64,000 nucleotides of DNA, from positions 558,001 through 622,000 of the forward strand of contig NZ_JBHUMM010000043.1 in the NCBI RefSeq assembly GCF_042685085.1. The letters run 5' to 3'. Both the position numbers and the translations under genes were made by a program. Each line of letters opens with the position of its first letter. The stretch's first letter is position 1. The notes under the pieces are model-generated. The model searched no databases. It saw only the letters and a list, made by a program, of their open reading frames with translations, and had not been told where the DNA came from. This stretch comes from Marinicrinis sediminis. GTDB lineage: Bacteria; Bacillota; Bacilli; Paenibacillales; KCTC-33676. Shown here piece after piece: positions 26,895-34,354 of this stretch.

Positions 26895-27560
26895 ATGAAT
26901 CTATCTAAACTGGATATACGCAAAGCTTTCCCACTCGTATTTATGTTCGCGATTTCTGCATGCAGTGCAACGTACGGACTAGTAAATAGCGGGGACAGAC
27001 CGATTCATATCGTGAAGTTTGGAATAGATGACTATATTCCATTCTGGGAAATCTTTATTCTTCCGTATATCGTGTGGGGGCCTTTTATTTTTGTCAGCCT
27101 GGTTGTTCTATGTTTTTTGCATCGAGAGGAATATTACAAGTATATCTTCAATTCCGTCGTGGGTCATATCATCTGCTATATTGTGTATCTGACCTATCAA
27201 ACCCACGTACCGCGCCCGGAAATTACAGAAGATACGTTTCTGCTGAACCTCGTCAAGTATATATACGCCAATGATCCGCCATACAATTGCTTGCCGAGTA
27301 TTCACGTTCTGACGACCTGGTTGCTAATGAGAGCGTTCCAGCCAGTGAAGATGCCAACGTGGGTGAAGGCGTCCATCAACACATTGTGTATCCTGATTTA
27401 TTTGTCTACGTTATTCGTTAAACAACACTACATTCCAGACATCATTGCCGCGATTGCGCTCGCCGAAGTGCTGATCTTCACTACGAATGCGGCAACGGCC
27501 AAAATTAAGAAATCCAGAGCACAGAAGAAACGGCAAACGGGTGTCAACTTGCCGGGTTAA
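26895..27560 (+). CDS. PAP2-superfamily membrane phosphatase
   Basis: 221 residues with about six hydrophobic segments. The three-part phosphatidic acid phosphatase type 2 active site is recognisable: an Arg-Pro segment THVPRPE, then CLPSIHVLTTW (the SxxH motif), then KQHYIPDIIAAI with His and Asp. Such enzymes dephosphorylate lipid phosphates or undecaprenyl pyrophosphate at the membrane. The C-terminal tail is strongly basic (KIKKSRAQKKR). I chose ATG 26895 because GGGGAGCG sits at proper distance; ATG 26877 overlaps that site. The lipid substrate cannot be determined. Confidence 0.85.
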   Translation: MNLSKLDIRKAFPLVFMFAISACSATYGLVNSGDRPIHIVKFGIDDYIPFWEIFILPYIVWGPFIFVSLVVLCFLHREEYYKYIFNSVVGHIICYIVYLTYQTHVPRPEITEDTFLLNLVKYIYANDPPYNCLPSIHVLTTWLLMRAFQPVKMPTWVKASINTLCILIYLSTLFVKQHYIPDIIAAIALAEVLIFTTNAATAKIKKSRAQKKRQTGVNLPG

Positions 27561-27616
27561 TCCAGATCGTGGGCATCAGAACACGATAATGACAGAGTAA
27601 AGAGTTCGATCAGAAA

Positions 27617-27660
27617 AGCACAGTCCCCGAATGATGAACGTTCTATCAGGGGACTGTGCT
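27617..27660. terminator. Bidirectional terminator between convergent genes
   Basis: Perfect 12-bp stem AGCACAGTCCCC/GGGGACTGTGCT with a 20-base loop. On the minus strand it is followed by TTTTCTG, so it works best for the leftward zinc-finger gene; rightward it is followed by TGATTTG. Confidence 0.75.
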
Positions 27661-27730
27661 TGATTTGTGTTTGGCTGATTGGTTCAATGTTATCTCCGTA
27701 CAGGTTCTATCCATATGGATCCATTGAATC

Positions 27731-28108
27731 TTAAAAATCGAACAGATCGCTCATGGTATCCAGCACGGTTTTCTTTTTCTTCTTCTTGTAGCCATACGGA
27801 TAGGATGACTTGCTGTATCCAGACGGATAATCGTGACCATAGCCAGAATGGGTTTTGTCCGAGGAAGCATAGCCTGTGGTACGGTAGGAGCTCGGTTTAG
27901 GCTGATGCTGCATCGGAGACTCTGAGGCATGCATCGGTTCAGAGGTATAACGTTCATATTCATGCTGCATTTCCCGAACGCCGCCCATCAGTTTGTCCAA
28001 TTCGCCCCGATCCAGCCATACTCCCTTACACCCTGGGCATATATCGATGAGAACACCGTTTTTTTCGATTTCCTTCAAGCGAATATCATCACAGACAGGG
28101 CATTGCAT
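27731..28108 (-). CDS. TFIIB-type zinc-ribbon protein
   Basis: 125 residues. The N-terminal 40 residues form a zf-TFIIB ribbon with CPVC and CPGC pairs and the family WLDRGELDKL. The remainder is low-complexity, rich in Ser, Tyr, Gly and His (GYGHDYPSGYSKSSYPYGY), then a KKKKKK run and an acidic end. Such small proteins are common in Bacillales; their function is not established. The start is set at the ATG at 28108, which follows GGAGGAAG on the minus strand; the frame extends 9 codons further upstream without another ribosome site. Confidence 0.82.
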   Translation of the reverse strand: MQCPVCDDIRLKEIEKNGVLIDICPGCKGVWLDRGELDKLMGGVREMQHEYERYTSEPMHASESPMQHQPKPSSYRTTGYASSDKTHSGYGHDYPSGYSKSSYPYGYKKKKKKTVLDTMSDLFDF

Positions 28109-28245
28109 ATCATTTCTTCCTCCATTCTTCATCATTTAATGGTGTGTATGCAGACTATAATTCTATTGTAACGCTCCTTGTTGAGAAATCAATCCTAAAT
28201 ACAGCGTTTTCAATATGTCGAAAAATTGAACGTTGGTCAAAAGTA

Positions 28246-28275
28246 TTGACGATGCATGTGATGATTCGATATACT
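28246..28275 (+). promoter_or_regulatory. Promoter of the S-box met operon
   Basis: TTGACG, 18-base spacer, TATACT, about 55 bases before the first S-box base. The region 28109-28245 holds no gene I can support. Confidence 0.65.
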
Positions 28276-28330
28276 TCCTTACATACGTTTCACACGTACT
28301 CTTCTCCTATCAAAAGACTTGAATATGTAG

Positions 28331-28452
28331 CTATCTTATCCAGAGAGGCAGAGGGACAGGCCCTATGATGCCCGGCAACCGGTTTGTATAGTTGGATGCT
28401 TGCAAACGTCCGGTGCCAATTCCTGCAGGATGATTCCTGAGAGATGAGATAG
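28331..28452 (+). ncRNA. SAM-I (S-box) riboswitch
   Basis: Conserved S-box core: AGAGGCAGAGGGACAGGCCC, then ATGCCCGGCAACC, then GGTGCCAATTCCTGCAGG and the GAGAGATGAG end. P1 is complete: CTATCTTATC (28331-28340) pairs with GATGAGATAG (28443-28452) with one G-U pair. It binds S-adenosylmethionine and, with the terminator at 28473, switches off the metNIQ importer when SAM is plentiful. Confidence 0.96.
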
Positions 28453-28472
28453 GTGTGAACCTTTATGGTGTA

Positions 28473-28509
28473 CCCTATTTCACGGATATGATGAAATAGG
28501 GCTTTTTTT
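28473..28509 (+). terminator. Riboswitch-controlled terminator, with visible antiterminator
   Basis: CCCTATTTCA/TGAAATAGGG hairpin followed by CTTTTTTT. The alternative pairing is also readable: TGAGATAGG (3' side of P1, from about 28446) can pair with CCTATTTCA of the terminator, so SAM binding frees the terminator by sequestering P1. Confidence 0.92.
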
Positions 28510-28594
28510 ATGCCGCAAGATTCGGATAAGGAAAAGCGGGGAGACAGAAGCTAGCATAGAGCTGCAACCATCTTGTATTCAGGAGGTGGACACC

Positions 28595-29611
28595 TTGATC
28601 CACGTCAAGCAAGTAAGCAAAACGTATACGCGCAATCAAACCTCGATCTCTGCATTGAAGCCGGTCGATTTACATATCCGTTCCGGTGAAATCTTCGGGA
28701 TCATCGGGCATTCAGGGGCAGGGAAAAGCACCCTGATTCGCTGTTTGAATTGTCTGGAAAGACCGACAACCGGTACGGTTACGGTAAACGGCGTGGATTT
28801 GACGGCGCTTCATGGAAAGAAGCTTCAGGCACAAAGACAACAAATTGGCATGATTTTTCAACATTTTCATTTGCTCAGCTCTGCGACTGTCTTTGACAAC
28901 ATCGCTTTTCCTCTCAGACTCGCAAAAGCAGACCGAAAGCACATTCGAGAGCGGGTGGAAGAACTGGCTGAACTGGTGGGGCTGCAGCATGTACTGAACC
29001 AGTATCCTTCCCAGCTGTCAGGGGGGCAAAAGCAACGGGTAGGAATTGCCCGAGCGCTGGCGATGAAGCCGCACGTCCTATTGTGTGATGAAGCCACCTC
29101 CGCGCTCGATCCGGAGACGACGCGGGCGATTCTGCAGTTGCTGAGCCGGATCAACCGTGAGCTCGGTATTACGATTGTACTCATTACCCATGAGATGCAA
29201 GTCATTCGGGATATCTGTGATCGTGTGGCGGTCATGGATGCAGGAGAAATCGTGGAACAAGGTGATGTCATCGATGTGTTTTTGCATCCTGCACACCGGG
29301 TTACCCGACAGTTTGTCTCACAGGTTCAGGATGACACCCATGTCCGGTCTTATGTGGAATCGGATGCAGCGAAGACCATCCTGAGCATTTCCTTCAAGGG
29401 AGATCAGACATACGAACCGGTTCTGTTTGAGACGGTGAGGGATACCGGCTATAGTTTCAGTATCTTACAGGGCACGATCTCTAAAATGAAGGATCTTCCG
29501 TACGGTCAGTTGCTGATTGAGCTGCACGGTGAACAGATTGATCACGAACAGGTAGCGGATCAGTTAAGGGCTCGTGGACTGGAAGTGGAGGTGATGGAAT
29601 GGAGATCCTAG
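28595..29611 (+). CDS. metN: Methionine ABC transporter ATP-binding protein
   Basis: 338 residues. ABC ATPase domain with Walker A GHSGAGKST, signature LSGGQKQRVGIARAL, Walker B VLLCDEATSALDPET and H-loop THEM. A C-terminal NIL domain (about 265-338) senses methionine in the family. I chose TTG 28595, seven bases after AGGAGGTG; the GTG at 28586 lies inside that ribosome site. First gene of the S-box operon. It overlaps metI by 13 bases. Confidence 0.95.
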   Translation: MIHVKQVSKTYTRNQTSISALKPVDLHIRSGEIFGIIGHSGAGKSTLIRCLNCLERPTTGTVTVNGVDLTALHGKKLQAQRQQIGMIFQHFHLLSSATVFDNIAFPLRLAKADRKHIRERVEELAELVGLQHVLNQYPSQLSGGQKQRVGIARALAMKPHVLLCDEATSALDPETTRAILQLLSRINRELGITIVLITHEMQVIRDICDRVAVMDAGEIVEQGDVIDVFLHPAHRVTRQFVSQVQDDTHVRSYVESDAAKTILSISFKGDQTYEPVLFETVRDTGYSFSILQGTISKMKDLPYGQLLIELHGEQIDHEQVADQLRARGLEVEVMEWRS

Positions 29612-30360
29612 AAGCGGTTCATCATGTCACCCATTTATCTGTTTCATACTTGTCTGAAACGTCTTTATCTGTTTCATACTTGACTGAAACGTCGATCTGG
29701 ACCGATATTCGGGAACTGGACTGGGCGGAGATTCGGGAAGAAACCTGGAACACACTGATCATGATCGGACTGTCCATGCTGTTTACCGTTCTGATTGGCC
29801 TGCCGCTCGGCGTGCTCGTCTTCCTGTTTTCCAAAGGACAGATGCTCCAAAACCTCGCCTTTTATCACGGGCTGTCATTGGTCATTAATGTACTGCGCTC
29901 AATTCCGTTTGTCATTCTGATGATATTGCTGTTCCCCGTCACGAGGGAACTGGTGGGAGTTACGTATGGGGTAAAGGGTACCATCCCACCCCTTGTCATT
30001 GCAGCGGCGCCGTTTTTTGCCAGACTGGTGGAAACTTCACTCAGAGAGGTAGATCGTGGTGTGATTGAAGCCGCCCAATCGATGGGGGCCTCTCCCATGC
30101 AGATTATCTGGAAAGTGCTTCTGAGGGAATCCAGACCCGGCATGATTGCCGGCGTGACCATCACAGCCGTGACCCTGGTCTCCTACACAGCCATGGCAGG
30201 GATCATTGGCGGAGGGGGCCTCGGCGATCTCGCTATCCGTTATGGCTACCAGCGTTTCGATGCCGCGGTCATGTACGTGACGGTCGTCATTTTGATTATT
30301 CTGGTTCAGGTGTTGCAGTTGATCGGTGATCAACTGGTCCAGCGCTACACGCGCAAGTAA
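29599..30360 (+). CDS. metI: Methionine ABC transporter permease
   Basis: 253 residues, five transmembrane helices of the MetI family with the coupling loop EAAQSMGASPMQIIWKVLLRES. It forms the channel for methionine. The family usually begins close to the LDWAEIREETWNTL segment, here at about residue 38. The preceding extension contains a perfect-in-frame tandem repeat, LSVSYLSETS then LSVSYLTETS, encoded by two 30-bp copies (29634-29693). The start overlaps metN by 13 bases. Confidence 0.93.
   Translation: MEILEAVHHVTHLSVSYLSETSLSVSYLTETSIWTDIRELDWAEIREETWNTLIMIGLSMLFTVLIGLPLGVLVFLFSKGQMLQNLAFYHGLSLVINVLRSIPFVILMILLFPVTRELVGVTYGVKGTIPPLVIAAAPFFARLVETSLREVDRGVIEAAQSMGASPMQIIWKVLLRESRPGMIAGVTITAVTLVSYTAMAGIIGGGGLGDLAIRYGYQRFDAAVMYVTVVILIILVQVLQLIGDQLVQRYTRK
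29634..29693 (+). repeat. Two tandem 30-bp copies inside metI, each with an inverted repeat
   Basis: Copies at 29634-29663 and 29664-29693 differ at one base. Each contains GTTTCA and TGAAAC eight bases apart, so each could form a small hairpin in DNA or RNA. The duplication is in frame and adds ten residues. Confidence 0.9.
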
Positions 30361-30415
30361 GGAAGGTAAGATTGCAAGATGTTATACAAACGATTATGAC
30401 GATGGAGGGAACATC

Positions 30416-31303
30416 ATGAAAAAAACAATGGGTTTATTTTTATCTATTGCATTGCTGGTTGTACTGGCCGCATGTGGAGGAGTCAATAACACGAGCAATA
30501 CGAACAACGAGATCAACACGAATTCGGGCACGGCCAGCAACGGGGCTGCTGATCAGGGCGAACAGAACAACCAAGGCGAAAAAACGACCCTTTCGGTCGC
30601 AGCCACTCCTGTTCCGCATGCTGAGATTCTGAAATTTGTGGCACCGATGCTCGAAGAGCAGGGAATTGAACTGGAAATCAAAGAGTTTACAGATTATGTC
30701 CAGCCGAATGTACAGGTAAATGAAAGTGCCATTGACGTAAACTTCTTTCAGCATCAGCCTTACCTGGATCAATTCAATACGGATAATGGCATGAACCTGA
30801 TCTCGGTAGCAGGTATTCATGTAGAACCGTTCGGAGGCTATTCAGACCGTATTACTTCTCTCGATGAACTGAAAGAGGGCGCGGTCGTGGCAATTCCGAA
30901 CGATCCGACCAATGGGGGAAGAGCGCTATTGCTGCTTGAACAGCAAGGTCTGATTACCTTGAACCCGGAAGCGGGCATCAATGCCACTCTGAAAGATATT
31001 GAGCAAAACCCGCAGAATCTCGATATCAAAGAGTTTGAAGCGGCCATGCTGCCAAGAATGCTTCGCGATGTGGATCTGGCTCTGATCAATACGAACTATG
31101 CACTGGAAGCCGATCTGGTCCCGACAGAGGATGCCTTGTTTATTGAAGGAAGCGAATCGCCATATGTAAATATTCTTGTCTCCACGCCGGCACTCGCCAA
31201 ATCAGAGGCAGTGCAAAAGCTGGCTGAGGTTCTCAAAAGTGAAGAAACCAAAGCGTATATTCTCGATCAGTATGAAGGTGCTGTCGTACCGGCAGGAGAA
31301 TAA
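30416..31303 (+). CDS. metQ: Methionine-binding lipoprotein
   Basis: 295 residues. Signal peptide with lipobox LAACG (Cys near residue 20), a long Asn/Thr/Gly/Gln linker, then the NlpA/MetQ fold: LSVAATPVPHAEILKFVAPML, DVNFFQHQPYLDQFN, AIPNDPTNGGRALLLLEQQGLI and ALINTNYALEA. It captures methionine outside the membrane for MetNI. The ATG follows GATGGAGGGAAC; the open frame upstream to 30326 overlaps metI and lacks a ribosome site. The operon ends at the terminator 31324-31358. Confidence 0.95.
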   Translation: MKKTMGLFLSIALLVVLAACGGVNNTSNTNNEINTNSGTASNGAADQGEQNNQGEKTTLSVAATPVPHAEILKFVAPMLEEQGIELEIKEFTDYVQPNVQVNESAIDVNFFQHQPYLDQFNTDNGMNLISVAGIHVEPFGGYSDRITSLDELKEGAVVAIPNDPTNGGRALLLLEQQGLITLNPEAGINATLKDIEQNPQNLDIKEFEAAMLPRMLRDVDLALINTNYALEADLVPTEDALFIEGSESPYVNILVSTPALAKSEAVQKLAEVLKSEETKAYILDQYEGAVVPAGE

Positions 31304-31323
31304 GCTCTCATAAAAAAGCAGGA

Positions 31324-31358
31324 AACAGGTGGTCAAACTGGATCACCTGTTTTTTTTT
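31324..31358 (+). terminator. Intrinsic terminator of metNIQ
   Basis: AACAGGTG/CACCTGTT stem followed by about nine T. Confidence 0.9.
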
Positions 31359-31393
31359 GCAAAGAATTGAACATAATATATCAATTTTTTCAC

Positions 31394-31448
31394 TTGCATC
31401 TGTCTTGTACAGCGTAAGATAATAGATTGTAAAGGTATACAAGTATAC
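31394..31448 (+). promoter_or_regulatory. Promoter and palindromic candidate operator of the lacI-type gene
   Basis: TTGCAT, 18-base spacer, GATAAT (31418-31423). Downstream of the expected start lies GTATACAAGTATAC (31435-31448), an inverted repeat of two self-complementary GTATAC boxes. This could be an autoregulatory operator for the repressor encoded just after it. Confidence 0.5.
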
Positions 31449-31493
31449 ATAGAACATATATGTGAGGAACATTTGAGGGGAAGGATGGACGAA

Positions 31494-32510
31494 ATGTCTG
31501 TAACGATTAAAGATGTGGCAAGAGCAGCCGGAGTATCTCCTTCAACCGTATCGAGGGTTATTACCAAACATAGTACGGTCAATAAGCTGACAGCACAAAA
31601 GGTGCGCAAGATTATGGAGGAACTGGAGTATCATCCGAATATCATCGCACAGAGCCTGGTTTCCAAGTCCACCTCCACCATTGGGGTTCTGTTTCCAAAA
31701 ACGGCTGAACAGCTGTATATGAATCTGTTTTTCATCGAGGTGATCCGGGGCATATTCTCGGAAACGACCGCCTCCATGTATGATGTCCTCACTACGACAG
31801 GAGCGACGATCGATGAAGAGTTGCAAGCGACCATGAATCTTGTGAGAGGCAAGCGGGTCGATGGTCTCATCCTGCTTCAATCACGAGTGAATGATCCGAT
31901 TATTCAGTTTTTGCAGGCAGAGGGTTTTCCCTTTGTCCTCATTGGCAGACATGTGCAGGATGATTCTTTGTTGTCGGTCGATAATGACAATGTAAAAGCG
32001 TGTTATGATGCGGTGAAGCATATGGTAGAACAAGGTCATGAGCGTATCGCTTTCGTAAATGGGCCGTCCGATCTCGTCGTGTGCAAGGACCGTCAAGCCG
32101 GGTATGAGCAGGGGCTGAAGGATGCCGGACTTCCGATTAGAGACGACTACACGCTAGATGGCAGTCAATTCTCCAGCTTTCAGGCCGTCTCCACTTTCAT
32201 GAGCCTGCCGGAGCGACCGACTGCCCTGATCGTACAGGATGACCTGATGTGCATGGATCTCATCCGAACCTTCAAGGAAATGCATATTCGTGTACCGGAG
32301 GATATGGCCATGATCAGCTTCAACAAAATGTCGATAGGTGGACTGGTCAATCCCACACTGAGCAACATCGATATTGATATTTTTCAGCTTGGGAAAACGG
32401 CCGTCGAACTGCTCGTGAAACAAATTCGCAGTGAGAAGATTGAGCAGTGCCGCTGGATCGTACCTCACCAGATTTTGTCGCGCCAGTCGTCTGTGCTTGG
32501 ATCATCCTGA
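31494..32510 (+). CDS. LacI-family transcriptional regulator
   Basis: 338 residues. N-terminal helix-turn-helix VTIKDVARAAGVSPSTVSRVI and hinge helix NIIAQSLVSKST, then the periplasmic-binding-like effector domain: TIGVLFPKTAEQLY, RVDGLILL, VDNDNVKACYDAV, GHERIAFVNGPSD and the C-terminal IDIDIFQLGKTAVELLVKQI. It resembles maltose-type regulators in outline, but no sugar gene is adjacent, so the effector and targets are unknown. ATG 31494 has better spacing from GGGGAAGG than ATG 31485. Confidence 0.92.
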   Translation: MSVTIKDVARAAGVSPSTVSRVITKHSTVNKLTAQKVRKIMEELEYHPNIIAQSLVSKSTSTIGVLFPKTAEQLYMNLFFIEVIRGIFSETTASMYDVLTTTGATIDEELQATMNLVRGKRVDGLILLQSRVNDPIIQFLQAEGFPFVLIGRHVQDDSLLSVDNDNVKACYDAVKHMVEQGHERIAFVNGPSDLVVCKDRQAGYEQGLKDAGLPIRDDYTLDGSQFSSFQAVSTFMSLPERPTALIVQDDLMCMDLIRTFKEMHIRVPEDMAMISFNKMSIGGLVNPTLSNIDIDIFQLGKTAVELLVKQIRSEKIEQCRWIVPHQILSRQSSVLGSS

Positions 32511-32550
32511 ACTTGTCACGATCCGTGAACTCGTGTGATGATTTTTCATA

Positions 32551-32559
32551 TGCTATAAT
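32551..32559 (+). promoter_or_regulatory. Extended -10 promoter of map
   Basis: TGCTATAAT, an extended -10 element, 44 bases before the map start. No strong -35 box. Confidence 0.5.
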
Positions 32560-32602
32560 AGGTGGATGCGTTTTGGAAAGCGCGCAACGAGGAGGATGCA
32601 GG

Positions 32603-33361
32603 ATGATTGTGAAACATGATTATGAGATCGAAGGATTGAAGCGAATCGGGCGGATTGTCGCCACCACCATAGAAGAAATGAAAGCATACGCCAAGCCTGG
32701 AATGACAACGAAACAGCTCGATGAATATGGTGAAACAGTATTGAACCGTCTCGGAGCGAGATCAGCACCAAAGGTCATGTACCAGTTTCCGGGTGCCACA
32801 TGCATTAGTGTCAATCAAGAGGTGGCACACGGGATTCCCGGTGATTATGTGTTGCAAGCCGGTGATCTGGTGAATATCGATGTGTCTGCGGAACTGGATG
32901 GCTATTATGGGGATTCAGGTCAGTCCTTTGTTCTGCAAGGCTTCAATCCAGAACTGGAACGGTTGTGCAAAACAGCAGAGGAAACGATGATGAAAGTCAT
33001 TGCATCCCTGAAGGCCGGAACGAAGCTGAATGAGATCGGACGCATTATGCAGGAAGAAGCGAAGTCCCACGGTTACTGCATTATCCAGAATCTGTGCAGC
33101 CACGGCATCGGCAGAGCCTTGCATGAAGAGCCGCATCAGATCGTACATTATTATGATCCCCATGAGAAACGGAAGCTTAAGGAAGGTCAGGTCATTACGA
33201 TTGAGCCCTTCCTGTCTAATGGAACGGATTATGTCATGGAAATGCCGGATGGCTGGACGCTGAAGGTTCCGGACCAAAGTTTCGTCGCCCAGTTCGAGCA
33301 TACGATGGTGATTACCAAGGATGAGCCAATCATTACCACATTGCCTGGGAAAGTGGATTGA
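32603..33361 (+). CDS. map: Type I methionine aminopeptidase
   Basis: 252 residues. It removes the initiator methionine from new proteins. The five metal ligands of the pita-bread fold are recognisable: two Asp in NIDVSAELDGYYGDSG, His in SHGIGRALHEEP, Glu in ITIEPF and Glu in QFEHTMV. ATG 32603 follows ACGAGGAGGATGC; the frame is open further upstream but the family starts here. It has its own promoter and terminator. The sequence resembles the second Bacillus enzyme (YflG/MapB type) rather than the ribosomal-cluster copy, which I infer from context only. Confidence 0.93.
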   Translation: MIVKHDYEIEGLKRIGRIVATTIEEMKAYAKPGMTTKQLDEYGETVLNRLGARSAPKVMYQFPGATCISVNQEVAHGIPGDYVLQAGDLVNIDVSAELDGYYGDSGQSFVLQGFNPELERLCKTAEETMMKVIASLKAGTKLNEIGRIMQEEAKSHGYCIIQNLCSHGIGRALHEEPHQIVHYYDPHEKRKLKEGQVITIEPFLSNGTDYVMEMPDGWTLKVPDQSFVAQFEHTMVITKDEPIITTLPGKVD

Positions 33362-33385
33362 TCGAATGACGTACGGAATTGACTC

Positions 33386-33423
33386 GGCCATGTGTGTCCA
33401 TATGGATACGCATGGCCATTTTT
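33386..33423 (+). terminator. Intrinsic terminator after map
   Basis: GGCCATG/CATGGCC stem continued inward by TGTCC/GGATA-type pairing, followed by ATTTTT. Confidence 0.8.
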
Positions 33424-33434
33424 GTATGAAACTT

Positions 33435-33463
33435 TTCACAACGATTTCCATCCATGGTATAAT
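33435..33463 (+). promoter_or_regulatory. Promoter of lepB
   Basis: TTCACA, 17-base spacer, TATAAT preceded by TGG (extended -10). It lies 64 bases before the lepB start. Confidence 0.7.
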
Positions 33464-33526
33464 CGTTATAAGGGAATTGCAAGATTTTGATCCAATCAGG
33501 GTCCCCATTAGTCAGGAGGATAACTC

Positions 33527-34117
33527 ATGCAATCATCAGAGTATGAAGGACAGCCCGAATCACCTTACCCGAATGAATCACGAACCGAGCCCGCAAAGCC
33601 TTCCAGGTGGGTAAAGGAAATAAAGGAATGGACGTTGTCATTGGGGGTTGCGATTATCGCAGCGTTGCTCATACATAATTTTGCGATTGCGCAAACAGAA
33701 GTCGAAATGAATTCCATGGAAAATACGCTCTATGAAGGCGAAAGGCTGATTGAGGACAAGATTACGTATCGGTTCAGCACGCCAGACCGGGGAGATATTG
33801 TGATCATCAATGGACCGGAATATGAAAATCGGCTTGTGAAACGATTGATTGGTCTGCCTGGAGATGTCATTGACATGCGGGAGGGGTACGTGTACCTCAA
33901 CGATGAGCAACTGAATGAATCTTATGCCAAGGGATTGACTTACGCTAATGGGTTGGGCATGCCTTATACCATTCCTGAAGACCATTACTTTGTACTGGGA
34001 GATAATCGGGAAATCAGTCTGGACAGCAGACAGCTGGGCGCCATTCATGAAGACAGCATCGAGGGACGTATTATTTATCGTATCTGGCCCTTTGAACAGT
34101 TTGGCAAAGTAGATTAG
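33527..34117 (+). CDS. lepB: Type I signal peptidase
   Basis: 196 residues with a polar N-terminus, one transmembrane helix (SLGVAIIAALLIHNFAIA, about 38-56) and an external catalytic domain. The Ser/Lys dyad is visible: Ser in the NSMENTL motif and Lys in LVKRLIGLPGD. Box E GDNREISLDSRQLG is intact. The serine motif differs from the usual SMxPTL: Asn replaces Pro after Glu. It cleaves signal peptides from exported proteins. ATG 33527 has AGGAGG upstream. The gene has its own promoter and a strong terminator. Confidence 0.93.
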   Translation: MQSSEYEGQPESPYPNESRTEPAKPSRWVKEIKEWTLSLGVAIIAALLIHNFAIAQTEVEMNSMENTLYEGERLIEDKITYRFSTPDRGDIVIINGPEYENRLVKRLIGLPGDVIDMREGYVYLNDEQLNESYAKGLTYANGLGMPYTIPEDHYFVLGDNREISLDSRQLGAIHEDSIEGRIIYRIWPFEQFGKVD

Positions 34118-34270
34118 CGAAGTGACAAATCAACGGAATGACGGAAAAACAGAGAGAACAGAGTTAGCAGAGAAAACAGGAAAACAAAGAGAACAGAAAA
34201 ACAAAAAAAATAGAGAACACAACACACAAAAAAACAGAGATAGCAGAAAGTCAGGATACATATCATACAG

Positions 34271-34313
34271 AAAGAGCAAGGCCATGGAAAAAATGGCCTT
34301 GCTCTTTATTTTT
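34271..34313. terminator. Strong terminator between lepB and the alcohol dehydrogenase gene
   Basis: Perfect 15-bp stem AAAGAGCAAGGCCAT/ATGGCCTTGCTCTTT with a 7-base loop, followed by ATTTTTATG. The genes converge, so it probably serves both. The preceding stretch 34126-34260 is very purine- and A-rich with recurring ACAGAGA words and no supported gene. Confidence 0.85.
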
Positions 34314-34354
34314 ATGTGAAGGGGATGAGACGATCGGAATGGGTCGAGACGGAA

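Noticed and set aside
28144..28368. 74-codon frame upstream of metN
   Set aside because: It runs through the promoter and into the S-box structure, and no ribosome site precedes it.
34122..34319. 65-codon Lys/Asn-rich frame after lepB
   Set aside because: It is an A-rich tract that runs through the terminator hairpin, with no protein-like pattern.
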